Positions 13,754 through 22,716 of a DNA stretch of 46,632 nucleotides are shown piece after piece. Location: IMG/VR virus record IMGVR_UViG_3300046543_000361, positions 1 through 46,632 of that record; one strand, given 5' to 3'. The notes under the pieces are model-generated. The model did not search any database, was not told the origin of the DNA, and saw only the letters and a program-made list of their open reading frames with translations. A program made the translations under genes and the position numbers. This stretch comes from a virus. Positions within the stretch are counted from its first letter, which is position 1; each line of letters begins with the position of its first letter.

Positions 13754-16140
13754 AACTATTTTTACTTTGTTTACTTTTTCCCTTAGTAGTTGAAGCTAGT
13801 GGTCCAGCACCATTTGGCGACATACCTGCAAATTTGTCTATTGGTGTAGGCCAGAGTGTTAGGCGTAATGCTGCGGGGACTTTGTTTGAAGCTTATACAC
13901 CTGGTAGTGGTGGTGGAACGTGGGGAAGTATCACCGGCACGTTGAGTGATCAGACGGATTTGCAGTCAGCGTTGGATGCAAAAGTTGGAGTCTTGCGCTC
14001 GGTTTCTACTACTGCGCCGATTAGTGGCGGTGGAAATCTGAGTTCTAATCTAACGTTATCTATGCACGTTGCAGATGCTACGCATGATGGTTATCTTTCT
14101 TCGTCGGATTGGAGCACGTTTAATGCTGGTGGTGGTGGAACTCCAGGTGGAAGTAATACGCAAGCTCAGTATAATAACTCTGGGGTTTTTGGCGGGATTC
14201 CATCTATCACTTACGATGGATCAACTACGTTTTTAGTAAGTCCGGTAATTTCAGGTGACGCAATTCAGGGAGTTGTGCTGAATAACGCCGGCGGGTATGG
14301 AAGTTTGGTTGCCCAATCTACAGCGATAAATACAGGACTCAGTTGGGCATTTGTCCCTCACGATACAGCCCCCTCTGTGCGTCCAACCAATATTGGACTT
14401 TATTCAGCGCCGGATACTGGCAATAGTAATTTGTTAAGCATATCTTCCAAGGGAACAGGAGATAATTACAATCTAATTGCTAGTTACGCTATGGGGACTG
14501 CTACAATCGCCCCAATAGGAATTGAGGCTAATTCAAGTCTTGGCACAACTCCGCAGCTTGTCATCGGCACAGACGGCGGCGTGAGTATTGGAACTGGTAC
14601 GGCTGCAGGTAGCACGAATTTGAAAGTCGCTGGAACTGTCACGGCATCGAATCTGAGTGGGACGAATACGGGAGATCAGACAATAACCCTCACGGGCAAT
14701 GTTACGGGTAGTGGAACGGGAAGTTTTGCAACTACGCTTGCGAGTATTCCCGTGGTAGCAGGAACGAATCTTACTGGAACCGCCGCGAGTTTTACGGCTG
14801 GTCATGTCACAACAAACGCCAATTTGACGGGTGATGTGACAAGTGTTGGAAATGCGACCACGCTTGCGAGTATTCCAGCGATTTCGGGAGCTAATCTAAC
14901 GGGGACGGCAACAAGTTTGACGGCAGGGAATGTTACGAGCTGGACATTAGCAGAGGGACCAAGCACGACAGCGAGCGCATTACTAGGCCGCACAAGTGCC
15001 GGTGCTGGGATTCCACAAGAAATCACGCTCGGAACAAATCTTTCGATGAGTGGTCAAACACTGAATGCCACGGGTGGTGGTGCGTCTGTAGCTAATCCAG
15101 GGTCACAGGTGCTCGGTTTGACGGCAATCAATGGCTCTGCTTCCACGGCAATGCGTAGCGACGGAGCACCGGCATTAGATGTATCCATAGCGCCTACGTG
15201 GACGGGATTGCACACATGGAAATATGCTGGTGATTCGGTCACTAATACGGCGACAAATATTCTCACCATTGGTCATAATTCGTCCGGCACACCAACAACG
15301 AGTTATGGCACTAGACTATTACTACAAGGAAAAAGTAGCACCACCAATGACAGAGATATGGGGGCGTTAACAGCAAGGTGGTCAACAGCCACCGATGGAA
15401 GTAGAGCATCAAATGTTGAGGTTGAAGCAGTTAGTTCTACGACTACTGGAAAAGTTGCAACATTTGGTGGTGCTGGTAGTTTTGCTGTTGGTGGATTTGC
15501 TGCTATTCCTAATGCTGACGGAGTAGCTAATTTCGGGACTGGCTTCCGAATTGCTGGCGCTGCCGCTGCTGGATCAATACCAATAGGGAACGGGACTAAT
15601 TTCACTGGCTCTAGTATAACATACCCATCCAGTGCTACGATAGGGAACGTTCCGTATGCAACGGGAGCATTTGCTTACACCGATACAGATATTGGTGCAT
15701 GGACAATCGTAAAGATTACGGGATCAGATGCAACAACTACGGGACAGGCATTCACGAGCTTTCTAACAACCAATACGCTAACAGCAACCACTCTGTATGA
15801 GTTTGAAGCCGTATTGCTTTGCACAACGAGCGCGGTCACCACCGGAACGCAATACGCGATCACGGGTAACGGAACGGGAACCGCCGCCACGGTGTTCGCT
15901 ACCGTGTCAGGAAATTCTTCGGCAGCTAACACCGCTCAAACCATCGCCTACAACACCATCGCGTCGGCAAATGGGGCTACGTGGCTGACTTACAGCAGCG
16001 GACAGGGCACGATAATTATGAAGGGTTTTTTCACGTCAAATAGCACTGGAACGCTCACCGTCTCACTTCAACATCTTAAAGTAACAAGCGGAACCAGTAC
16101 GGTAAAAATAGGTTCAATTTTCAAATACCGTAAAGCGTAA
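13750..16140 (+). CDS. Tail fibre with N-terminal signal-like segment
   Basis: 796 residues from the ATG at 13750, which overlaps the previous stop as ATGA (a GTG at 13744 would add two residues). Begins MKLFLLCLLFPLVVEASGPA, a good Sec signal-like segment. Then come a GGGTWGSITGTLSDQTDLQ segment with the typical fibre heptad part and Gly/Thr/Ser/Asn-rich beta repeats including NLTGDVTSVGNATTLAS, common in trimeric phage fibres. The C-terminal ~130 residues form a different beta domain ending in YRKA and may bind the host. A true signal peptide on a virion protein would be odd. Confidence 0.75.
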   Translation: MKLFLLCLLFPLVVEASGPAPFGDIPANLSIGVGQSVRRNAAGTLFEAYTPGSGGGTWGSITGTLSDQTDLQSALDAKVGVLRSVSTTAPISGGGNLSSNLTLSMHVADATHDGYLSSSDWSTFNAGGGGTPGGSNTQAQYNNSGVFGGIPSITYDGSTTFLVSPVISGDAIQGVVLNNAGGYGSLVAQSTAINTGLSWAFVPHDTAPSVRPTNIGLYSAPDTGNSNLLSISSKGTGDNYNLIASYAMGTATIAPIGIEANSSLGTTPQLVIGTDGGVSIGTGTAAGSTNLKVAGTVTASNLSGTNTGDQTITLTGNVTGSGTGSFATTLASIPVVAGTNLTGTAASFTAGHVTTNANLTGDVTSVGNATTLASIPAISGANLTGTATSLTAGNVTSWTLAEGPSTTASALLGRTSAGAGIPQEITLGTNLSMSGQTLNATGGGASVANPGSQVLGLTAINGSASTAMRSDGAPALDVSIAPTWTGLHTWKYAGDSVTNTATNILTIGHNSSGTPTTSYGTRLLLQGKSSTTNDRDMGALTARWSTATDGSRASNVEVEAVSSTTTGKVATFGGAGSFAVGGFAAIPNADGVANFGTGFRIAGAAAAGSIPIGNGTNFTGSSITYPSSATIGNVPYATGAFAYTDTDIGAWTIVKITGSDATTTGQAFTSFLTTNTLTATTLYEFEAVLLCTTSAVTTGTQYAITGNGTGTAATVFATVSGNSSAANTAQTIAYNTIASANGATWLTYSSGQGTIIMKGFFTSNSTGTLTVSLQHLKVTSGTSTVKIGSIFKYRKA
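14734..14985 (+). repeat. Two tandem 126-bp (42-aa) fibre repeats
   Basis: ACGCTTGCGAGTATTCC occurs at 14734-14750 and again at 14860-14876, and the following bases remain similar; the protein repeats TTLASIP, then two residues, then a Gly-x-NLTGTA core. A single recent duplication inside the fibre shaft explains it. Such repeats are normal in fibres and allow length change by recombination. Confidence 0.7.
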
Positions 16141-16144
16141 AATT

Positions 16145-16678
16145 ATGAAAACATTATTCATTTCACTCTTGTTTATCCCTCAACTTGTTTGGTCTGCAAA
16201 CTTCGATGTAAAATGCAAATCCACAGTATTGAACGACACTCAGGTAAAATCTTTGCCAACGGGGGCTGTCCAGATTTTACCATCAGCGCCAAGCGGTTCG
16301 TTTTACTTATTACAACGCATCATTGTAGCACCAAGGCAGGGCAATCTTGACTATGGTAACTTCGATCCAACTCCGGTTATTTTATTTAGCTATGGTGCGC
16401 GGAATCTCTATCGTTGCGTTTTAACACACTTGGTCGGTTCGGCATACGATCCTGACGATATTCTGGACTTTTCGGGTGATCGTATATGGTCGTTTCCGGT
16501 TGGTTCATACCAACCTTTCGTGGATAACGATGGTCTTGTGTTTCCGATACTAACACCAGCAAACGAACATGTGCCCCTGTATGTATGGATGATTAACAAT
16601 TTCGGAAACCTGACTGGTGGCGATTCACGCAATAGCATGACGATAACAGTGATTTATTCTACGTTGCCTATCCCGTAA
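16145..16678 (+). CDS. Secreted-looking protein beside the tail fibre (177 aa)
   Basis: Begins MKTLFISLLFIPQLVWSANF, with a clear signal-like segment and a likely cleavage after SA. The rest is beta-rich with four Cys or so and aromatic residues, without a known motif. Being placed 4 nt after the tail fibre, which has the same kind of N-terminus, suggests a fibre partner or receptor-binding accessory; a protein exported by infected cells is the alternative. Confidence 0.55.
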   Translation: MKTLFISLLFIPQLVWSANFDVKCKSTVLNDTQVKSLPTGAVQILPSAPSGSFYLLQRIIVAPRQGNLDYGNFDPTPVILFSYGARNLYRCVLTHLVGSAYDPDDILDFSGDRIWSFPVGSYQPFVDNDGLVFPILTPANEHVPLYVWMINNFGNLTGGDSRNSMTITVIYSTLPIP

Positions 16679-16729
16679 TTACGACCGCAACCAATCGAAA
16701 TGAGCTACGGATTTCAGGGTTAAGTCTAA

Positions 16730-16758
16730 GCCCAATCTGAGCTCGAACTTATGGCACT
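16730..16758 (+). repeat. Leader repeat, copy 1 (before 16751 gene)
   Basis: GCCCAATCTGAGCTC followed by RAACTTAT and the start ATGGCACT recurs at 22686-22716 with one substitution and a 2-base insertion just before the start. Thus both downstream proteins begin MAL. There is no SD in the repeat. A shorter match of the same core (AGCCCAATCTGAGC) is at 28671-28684 inside the giant gene. Confidence 0.6.
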
Positions 16759-18910
16759 TCAAAAGAACCCAGGTCCTCCACTAACTAGCATCCTAAAAGG
16801 TGCTGTGGAAGCAATTCCGTTAAGATGGAGGACGAAACTTGGGTTTACCAAAGTTGTTCAGGAACAACCGACTGATATTCCGCCCACAGCACTTTCGGGC
16901 TTGCTCGTGGCTTCTGCTGTTGAACAAGAACGAACCGACGAACGAAAGAAAACTGATGTAACAATAGCTGACCCAACTGGTCAGACTATGGTTGAATACA
17001 TTAGGACGAAAGATGGTCAAGTTGGAACACGGACGGTTTCATATGTGCCGACAGGAACGGCGCTTCCTTCGTTTGATGAGCTCACAGTCGACGCCAATCA
17101 AGACGCAAGTGGTAATGGATGGTCAGAGCAGATTGTTATCACAGTTCCAAATCTCTTTGGTGCTAATGATTATCGTGTTGAGCGACCTGATCGAACACCA
17201 CCTGATTTTGGTGCGCTTCTTGAGACTACAGAAACGGCTGAAACTGTTGCTGGAACTGCAGCTTTACCCACATTGGGCACGGGTGAGCTCATGCGTGAGG
17301 AGCAACAGGTTACGGAGCAGACTAAACGAGTAACTGTTCGTTCGAGAGACATTGCAGAGTTACCCAAGGTTCTAACGAGTTATGACACGGACGATCACAA
17401 GGAGATTATTGCTATTGTTAGGACGTGGCAATTAGACTCGGTTTCCCCTGATGTCCCAACTGCAACAGAGGACACGAAATATGAACCCCTTGGTGATGGA
17501 ACAGTAATTGCAACTATTTCGGCTAAGGCAGTCTTTCCAGGACCAGTGTATGGGAAGTCAATTGAGAATTTAATCCCACCTAAATTTCGCGCACATTTAC
17601 CAACTAAAACGTCGGAGATTACAGATACAGGAACAGCTGCTTATCGTACATTGGCTACTGGTGAGTTAACACACCAAGAACAACAGATCGATAGATTTAA
17701 TCGTCGGATTAAAAGTGAGTCTTTTGACGATATTGTTGGTGAGGTTACTTTTACAGATACTGAGTTAACGGAACAATTTGGTGGTGGGGTTCTTGATGTT
17801 ACCTATAAATTAAATGTAAGTGGAACTTACACAATTGATCAAGGTCTGTTGGTGCTTGAATCCTCGATTACGGATTTGGGTAATGGGTATGAAATTAAGA
17901 CAACTAAAGAACGCCAAGGTTCTGAATGGCCAGCACTTGACGGTCAGGACTATGATGAACGATTGGATGTAGTTTTACCTTTTGAACAACAGGTGGTTGA
18001 TGCAGGCACTGGCCTTGGTGATGCGAGGACGTCAATTAAACCTATTGATGCATGGCGTCAAGAGAATCGGACCATTGACATTACGGCTATTGGTGAGTTA
18101 CTGGATGCGTTCGTATTAGCATATCCGAGTAAAGTTAATGTTGAACTACCGGATGTGCTAAAAAGTGTTGATTGTATAATGGAGTCAACATCGGGTGAGG
18201 GCACACAGACTGAGGATGGGACTGTTTCACCTTTAGGTGATTATTCAATCTCAATGTCGTTGAGGGCATCAGCTCAGTCTAGTGCGACAATTATACCAGA
18301 TGCGAGTTTTGTCATTAAACAGTTCTGGGGTAATAATATTGATTCGACAAATATACAATTTTTCTTGCCGAGTCCGGTAGTTGGTTCAGATGTATTGACT
18401 AAAATTGCTGCAATACTTGGTGTTAGTGTAACAGCTTGGCCAAAGTTCAGCCCTGAAATGGTTATACTAAAAGCTGTGGGACAAAAACTATCACTCCAAG
18501 TGGTCGCAACAAGCCAAGGAAGTGATTCGGTTTCTGGCACTGGAAGCGCGAGCACGACGGCAGGTGGTGTTGGAGTTTCACAGGAAGCGAGTTTGACTTT
18601 GAAAACTATTCGTATAAGTCCGACAATTCATGACAATATAACTGTTGGTGGTGATACAACACCTGATAGCGTTACAATTTCAGCTACTGCAAACTCAGAA
18701 GCGGTTGGGTTAGGGCCAGCTGAAAGCTCGTCAGAGAGTGGAACAGTTAATGGTTCATTAACCCCAACATCAATTTCAGCTACAAGTGGTCTAGTTGACT
18801 GGGCAACAATGAGTGGAAAGTATTTGATGCGGGTGGATGCGGAACCGTATCGATTTGGTTACATTCAATTTCACTGTATCGTGGTTGATGCGGGTGACTT
18901 TCCAAGTTAA
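16751..18910 (+). CDS. Large tail or virion structural protein (719 aa)
   Basis: No family recognised. The protein is Thr/Glu/Asp-rich and beta-rich, and contains an internal duplication. TAALPTLGTGELMREEQQVT (about residue 178) and TAAYRTLATGELTHQEQQID (about residue 297) align, each followed by a similar basic-hydrophobic segment. The C-terminal 100 residues are Ser/Thr/Gly-rich. Placement among tail genes and size suggest a tail hub or tailspike-like structural protein. No SD; the leader is the repeat at 16730. Confidence 0.65.
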   Translation: MALQKNPGPPLTSILKGAVEAIPLRWRTKLGFTKVVQEQPTDIPPTALSGLLVASAVEQERTDERKKTDVTIADPTGQTMVEYIRTKDGQVGTRTVSYVPTGTALPSFDELTVDANQDASGNGWSEQIVITVPNLFGANDYRVERPDRTPPDFGALLETTETAETVAGTAALPTLGTGELMREEQQVTEQTKRVTVRSRDIAELPKVLTSYDTDDHKEIIAIVRTWQLDSVSPDVPTATEDTKYEPLGDGTVIATISAKAVFPGPVYGKSIENLIPPKFRAHLPTKTSEITDTGTAAYRTLATGELTHQEQQIDRFNRRIKSESFDDIVGEVTFTDTELTEQFGGGVLDVTYKLNVSGTYTIDQGLLVLESSITDLGNGYEIKTTKERQGSEWPALDGQDYDERLDVVLPFEQQVVDAGTGLGDARTSIKPIDAWRQENRTIDITAIGELLDAFVLAYPSKVNVELPDVLKSVDCIMESTSGEGTQTEDGTVSPLGDYSISMSLRASAQSSATIIPDASFVIKQFWGNNIDSTNIQFFLPSPVVGSDVLTKIAAILGVSVTAWPKFSPEMVILKAVGQKLSLQVVATSQGSDSVSGTGSASTTAGGVGVSQEASLTLKTIRISPTIHDNITVGGDTTPDSVTISATANSEAVGLGPAESSSESGTVNGSLTPTSISATSGLVDWATMSGKYLMRVDAEPYRFGYIQFHCIVVDAGDFPS

Positions 18911-18918
18911 CAAATAAA

Positions 18919-19632
18919 ATGAAACGTCCTATGATTAATTATACTCAACTATTAAAAGCACCAGCAACTCCAATAAACCCTCAAAAGCCCTATGATGGTG
19001 GCTCTAGTGGAAATTTTAACGAAGCTTGGGGAAATTTACCTTATGGTAATGGTTCATCAGGCAATACAAACGCTGAAGTAATTCATGCTTACGAAACAGG
19101 TGATCCTTCTGGTTTACATCCAACTGCCGCTAATTATGCAGCACCGCTAAGTGCTGATGGTGGTGGTGGAGGTGCACCAGTTGCAGTGCCTAACCAAGGT
19201 GGTAATCCAGTTGCGAATTCTGTATCACCACCTGCTTTTGGTTCACACCCACAATTAACACCGGAACTTATGGCACAATTTTCTAAACTATTAGGTGAAA
19301 ATACGTATTCAGTGGAAGCTGGTGGGTATATTCCTTCGAACCAAGCTGAAAATGCTAACTCGTATTGGAATAAGTTTGGAGCTGGTTCAGGTGGTGATCC
19401 AGCAGCAAATAAAGCAATGGGTGACTTTTATGCAACGTTGGGAGATCAACCAACAGTTGCAAATACAAGTCCAGCACTTGCACAATTCAATGCGTCAACA
19501 GGAGCAAGTCCTACGTTGGGGCCGTCTTTGAACTCTACACTTGGTAGTTTAATAAGTGGCCCAAATGGACCAACAATTGAGAAAACGTTCGGACCAAAAT
19601 ATGAAGGTCCATTTAAGATACCGGGTTACTAA
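18919..19632 (+). CDS. Gly/Asn/Pro-rich virion-type protein (237 aa)
   Basis: Low-complexity sequence rich in Gly, Asn, Ala, Pro and Ser with a GGGGG run near residue 83 and no strong hydrophobic core. It is probably an extended virion component or accessory of the internal proteins. AACAAATAAAATG precedes it instead of an SD. From here to about 22.6 kb the DNA is visibly more AT-rich than the capsid region. Confidence 0.6.
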   Translation: MKRPMINYTQLLKAPATPINPQKPYDGGSSGNFNEAWGNLPYGNGSSGNTNAEVIHAYETGDPSGLHPTAANYAAPLSADGGGGGAPVAVPNQGGNPVANSVSPPAFGSHPQLTPELMAQFSKLLGENTYSVEAGGYIPSNQAENANSYWNKFGAGSGGDPAANKAMGDFYATLGDQPTVANTSPALAQFNASTGASPTLGPSLNSTLGSLISGPNGPTIEKTFGPKYEGPFKIPGY

Positions 19633-19833
19633 ATGACACGCGAAGACTTACTTGCGGATATCGACAAAGCGACACAGTCGTTCGCTGCCCGTATTATGGA
19701 ACAGACTGTGCAGACTAGTGGTATACCTAGACCACCTAAAATTGATATCACGGAAAGTCAATCACAAACAACTACAACAAATATTGGTCTTGATGGAGAC
19801 ACACCACCACCTGTGGCACCTATTGTTGTATGA
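19633..19833 (+). CDS. Small hypothetical protein (66 aa)
   Basis: Starts directly after the previous stop (TAAATG). N-terminal helix (MTREDLLADIDKATQSFAAR) followed by a Pro/Thr-rich polar tail. Coupled to the next gene by ATGA. Function unknown; the conserved tight spacing supports expression. Confidence 0.6.
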   Translation: MTREDLLADIDKATQSFAARIMEQTVQTSGIPRPPKIDITESQSQTTTTNIGLDGDTPPPVAPIVV

Positions 19834-20594
19834 ATGAGCTCCAACCAGGTGAACGTAGACAGTTTGGGACTGGTATACCACCAGCTCCTTTTATCGAGGT
19901 CAATGAAACGACTATAGATACCTCACCGTTCAATTTTCAAATTGGACGTGGACCAACAGCACAGGTGGTACCAAAAAGTATTAGTGGTGGTGGTGGGCCA
20001 CCGTGTGATCCGTGTGCAATGCGACATTTGTCAATTAAGTTTCGTATTGCGGGAAGTCTTCAAACTGATGGTTGCTTTCCGAACTCGGACTTAGTTTCGT
20101 GGGATTGTGGGTTATTTGGTAGTCCTGATCCTTATGAGGTTGACATTCTTCCATGTTCGGGCGAATCACAAATCAACCAAAATTTTACCCGTGATTACTC
20201 AGATGATGTATGCACAGATTGGGAAGTTTGTGGTGGTAGTGGTGATCCTAATGTATGTGCGTGGCATGGTGGAATGACAGTAAGTTATGATGGTATTAAC
20301 ACTTTTCATTTTGGGTATGGTTCTAATACTTACACCGCTTCAGTTATTACAACACGAATTTGTAATGATATACCAACTGATGTCTCAGCTATTTATGATG
20401 CGTCGGTTCTTGGATATCCTGACCTGCCACCTGATATTGTTGTAGATGATTGGTGTGCAGCGATAGGAACGGAGTTATTTAGTTATAACTTTGCTTGGTT
20501 TATTGACTACATGACTGGCACATGTGATTGCTTTGGTGGTGATAAACGAATTATAGGCATTTTTGGTTTATACATTTATATTGATGTCACTTAA
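19830..20594 (+). CDS. Cys-rich protein (254 aa)
   Basis: About a dozen cysteines, many in close pairs (PPCDPCAM, DVCTDWEVC, TGTCDCFGG), and a hydrophobic aromatic C-terminus (IGIFGLYIYIDV). The first 60 residues are polar and Pro/Gly-rich. No signal peptide. Paired cysteines could make disulfides on a virion-surface protein or bind metal. No family recognised. Neighbours on both sides are coupled by overlap. Confidence 0.6.
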   Translation: MNELQPGERRQFGTGIPPAPFIEVNETTIDTSPFNFQIGRGPTAQVVPKSISGGGGPPCDPCAMRHLSIKFRIAGSLQTDGCFPNSDLVSWDCGLFGSPDPYEVDILPCSGESQINQNFTRDYSDDVCTDWEVCGGSGDPNVCAWHGGMTVSYDGINTFHFGYGSNTYTASVITTRICNDIPTDVSAIYDASVLGYPDLPPDIVVDDWCAAIGTELFSYNFAWFIDYMTGTCDCFGGDKRIIGIFGLYIYIDVT

Positions 20595-20866
20595 TGCAAC
20601 CAATACCCTGTGGTAGCTGTTACAAAACAGTCCGAAATTATGAACGATGGTTAGAAATAAAACAACAAGGAAAACAAATGACATATTTAGCACAAGTAGT
20701 TATTGAAGCTGATACACTTAAATTAGCAGTCGATAAAGCAGCTACAGTGGGTGAGCTTCTTTCAGTTAATGTTTACACACCACTAAAAGCAAAAGTCCCA
20801 GAACCACCAACAGGAGCAACAACAGAAGCATTAACAAAGTTCAATGAAAGACAACAAAAACAATGA
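20594..20866 (+). CDS. Small hypothetical protein (90 or 62 aa)
   Basis: The long form begins MQPIPCGSCYKTVRNYERWL with a CxxC pair; an internal ATG at 20678 has a better SD (CAAGGAAAACAAATG) and would give MTYLAQVVIEADTLKLAVDK, a compact alpha/beta protein. Both products may be made. Ends in a Gln/Lys-rich tail; overlaps the next gene as ATGA. Confidence 0.55.
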   Translation: MQPIPCGSCYKTVRNYERWLEIKQQGKQMTYLAQVVIEADTLKLAVDKAATVGELLSVNVYTPLKAKVPEPPTGATTEALTKFNERQQKQ

Positions 20867-21048
20867 TAATAAAAACCTACGAAATCCGAGTTCAGGCAGT
20901 TGATAATGGTTATACCGTTAACTGCAATTCAAATGTTCAAGGAACAGCAAAACGTCGCGTTGCCGTCAATGACGATGACTTGAAGAAAACAATGCACGAT
21001 ATGGTTGATCACATGTTTGATGAACCAGCAAAGAAAGGACCACAGTAA
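20863..21048 (+). CDS. Small alpha/beta protein (61 aa)
   Basis: Begins MIIKTYEIRVQAVDNGYTVN, reading as a beta hairpin or meander followed by a helix (DDLKKTMHDMVDHMFDEPAK). No catalytic motif. It resembles, only in outline, small phage proteins of unknown role. ATGA-coupled to the gene before. Confidence 0.6.
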   Translation: MIIKTYEIRVQAVDNGYTVNCNSNVQGTAKRRVAVNDDDLKKTMHDMVDHMFDEPAKKGPQ

Positions 21049-21049
21049 T

Positions 21050-21226
21050 ATGGACGGACAAGGAGACAGCTATAATGCAGGATGTGATTGTCCCTCATCG
21101 GGACAAAAGGAACACAACGATATGCGCACTGATAAGTTCCAAAAGGACATTGGTGATGCAGATTTGTCAAATGATAAGGACGATAACTTGATGCAACCAC
21201 AAACAGGTAAAAACCTAGATGGCTGA
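21050..21226 (+). CDS. Small acidic hypothetical protein (58 aa)
   Basis: Chosen start ATG 21050 lies one base after the previous stop (TAATATGG); an upstream in-frame ATG at 21005 would overlap the previous gene and looks unused. Begins MDGQGDSYNAGCDCPSSGQK with a CxC pair; Asp/Asn-rich and probably disordered. Overlaps the next gene by 8 nt. Confidence 0.55.
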   Translation: MDGQGDSYNAGCDCPSSGQKEHNDMRTDKFQKDIGDADLSNDKDDNLMQPQTGKNLDG

Positions 21227-21383
21227 CACGGCGCAACCGCGGTCAATACCAGATCGGAACGCATTGATGCAGGCGTTAATTGATACCAATGACGTTCCAG
21301 CACAAACGCCAACACCTAGTCCTACTCCAGTTCAAAGTGGATTGGGACATTTGTTGGCGCGGTTACTTGGATTAGGAGGTTAA
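21219..21383 (+). CDS. Small Pro-rich hypothetical protein (54 aa)
   Basis: Begins MADTAQPRSIPDRNALMQAL and ends in a Pro/Thr linker and an amphipathic Leu/Gly helix (HLLARLLGLGG). Followed after one base by the next ATG, whose SD (AGGAGG) lies inside its last codons. Unknown function; may associate with the internal virion proteins that follow. Confidence 0.55.
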   Translation: MADTAQPRSIPDRNALMQALIDTNDVPAQTPTPSPTPVQSGLGHLLARLLGLGG

Positions 21384-21384
21384 T

Positions 21385-22680
21385 ATGGCAATCAAAACAA
21401 GTGGAACAGGTGGAGCAGAGGCTGATTTGACGGCGGCACAGATTGCAGCACTTCGTGCACAGACAGGTCTGTCGCAGGCTCAAATTAACCAAATGGCTGC
21501 TGAGAACGCGTTAAAGGGACAAGAACTCCAACAACGTGGTCAAATTGCAACTGAAGGTTTCAAAGTTGATCGAGAGAAAATTGGTCTTGGTCAGCAAGAA
21601 ATGACATCGAAGGATAAACAAGCAAAGTTAGGTGCAGCGTTGGAACTATTAGGTCAAGGTTCAAAAGAGAAAATCGCAGGTCAAAGTGAGAAAGCTGGTT
21701 TACAAGCAGACTTATCACGACGAACTGATATTCCACAAGATGTATTAGCTCGAACCTTGGCAGCTGGTGGTAATCCAGAATTGTTTAATGCACTTGCACA
21801 AGCAAAGTTGGATAAACAGAATACCGCAATTCGGTCATTTATTCAGCCTTTACAAAGTGCTAAAAGTGATGCAGATAGAGAGAAGAAACTAAAGCCTGCT
21901 CTTGAGTCAATTCGACCTGGTGCGTATCAGGAAGCTCTTGCGTTAGCTTATCCAAAAGCTGGACAGGCTGCGCCAACGGCTACACCAGAGCCAGCTCCGA
22001 CACCTACGACACCTGCTGCTAGTGGTGGTGAGACAACGAATCCATTGGCTGCGGTTTTATTGGCTGCCGCTGGGTTTGGTGATGGGAATAATGGTGCTGG
22101 TGGTGGGAATGGTGCTATGGGTAAAGTTGCACCAAGAGTAGCAAATGTTGATCCTAATTATCCTGTGTTACCGAACACCCCTGAGGTTGCGTATACTGGT
22201 CGTGGACATGGGTCGCTTGAAGGTTCGATACCAGTTGCTGGTGGAATTCAAACACCAAGTGGTGGGTTTATTGGTCTACGTAATGGCATTAGTCGAAACT
22301 TAGCTGAGTTAATTGCACCACGTGGAACTGATCCATCTAGTTTAGTTGGCCCAACAGTAGCTACTCCAACAATTCCTTATAACGATTCTGGCGAAACACC
22401 ACAAGTAATGGCAAATGGTGGACTTAGTGTTCCAATACCTGTTGGTGATGAAGTGACTGGTGGTCAAGAGGTACCAAAACCTAATATTCCGTTAGTGTCT
22501 CCTGCACCTTTTGATTTTGGAAAACTGTTATCAGCTAACCCTAACCCAACTCCAGTTCCTGTTGCTCCAACTGTAACACCAGCTCCTAATATAAGTGCTG
22601 AACAAGCTGCTCAACTTGCAGAAGCAGAACGTCAACGGCAGCTCCGTGCAGCACTTGCAGCACAACAAAATCAACAATAG
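21385..22680 (+). CDS. Putative internal virion (ejection) protein (431 aa)
   Basis: Strong SD (TTAGGAGGTTAATATG). The N-terminal 150 residues are helical and Gln/Lys-rich (around 30-110). The middle has a Pro/Thr linker (about 190-215) and a Gly/Ala-rich hydrophobic stretch (220-250), then Pro-rich sequence and a final Ala/Gln helix. Ala-rich helical proteins directly before the giant internal protein in podoviruses are usually ejected with the DNA. No enzymatic motif seen. Confidence 0.6.
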   Translation: MAIKTSGTGGAEADLTAAQIAALRAQTGLSQAQINQMAAENALKGQELQQRGQIATEGFKVDREKIGLGQQEMTSKDKQAKLGAALELLGQGSKEKIAGQSEKAGLQADLSRRTDIPQDVLARTLAAGGNPELFNALAQAKLDKQNTAIRSFIQPLQSAKSDADREKKLKPALESIRPGAYQEALALAYPKAGQAAPTATPEPAPTPTTPAASGGETTNPLAAVLLAAAGFGDGNNGAGGGNGAMGKVAPRVANVDPNYPVLPNTPEVAYTGRGHGSLEGSIPVAGGIQTPSGGFIGLRNGISRNLAELIAPRGTDPSSLVGPTVATPTIPYNDSGETPQVMANGGLSVPIPVGDEVTGGQEVPKPNIPLVSPAPFDFGKLLSANPNPTPVPVAPTVTPAPNISAEQAAQLAEAERQRQLRAALAAQQNQQ

Positions 22681-22685
22681 TTCTG

Positions 22686-22716
22686 GCCCAATCTGAGCTC
22701 AAACTTATATGGCACT
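22686..22716 (+). repeat. Leader repeat, copy 2 (before the giant gene)
   Basis: Second copy of the GCCCAATCTGAGCTC...ATGGCACT leader found at 16730-16758. It starts 6 nt after the stop of the ejection-protein gene and runs into the start codon of the 2,419-codon gene. The likely roles are a regulatory site or a recombination joint left by gene shuffling. Confidence 0.6.

Noticed and set aside
13168-16140. Programmed frameshift joining the 131-aa, 66-aa and fibre frames
   Set aside because: Each frame has its own start in a short overlap, the standard coupling in this genome; no slippery heptamer was seen.
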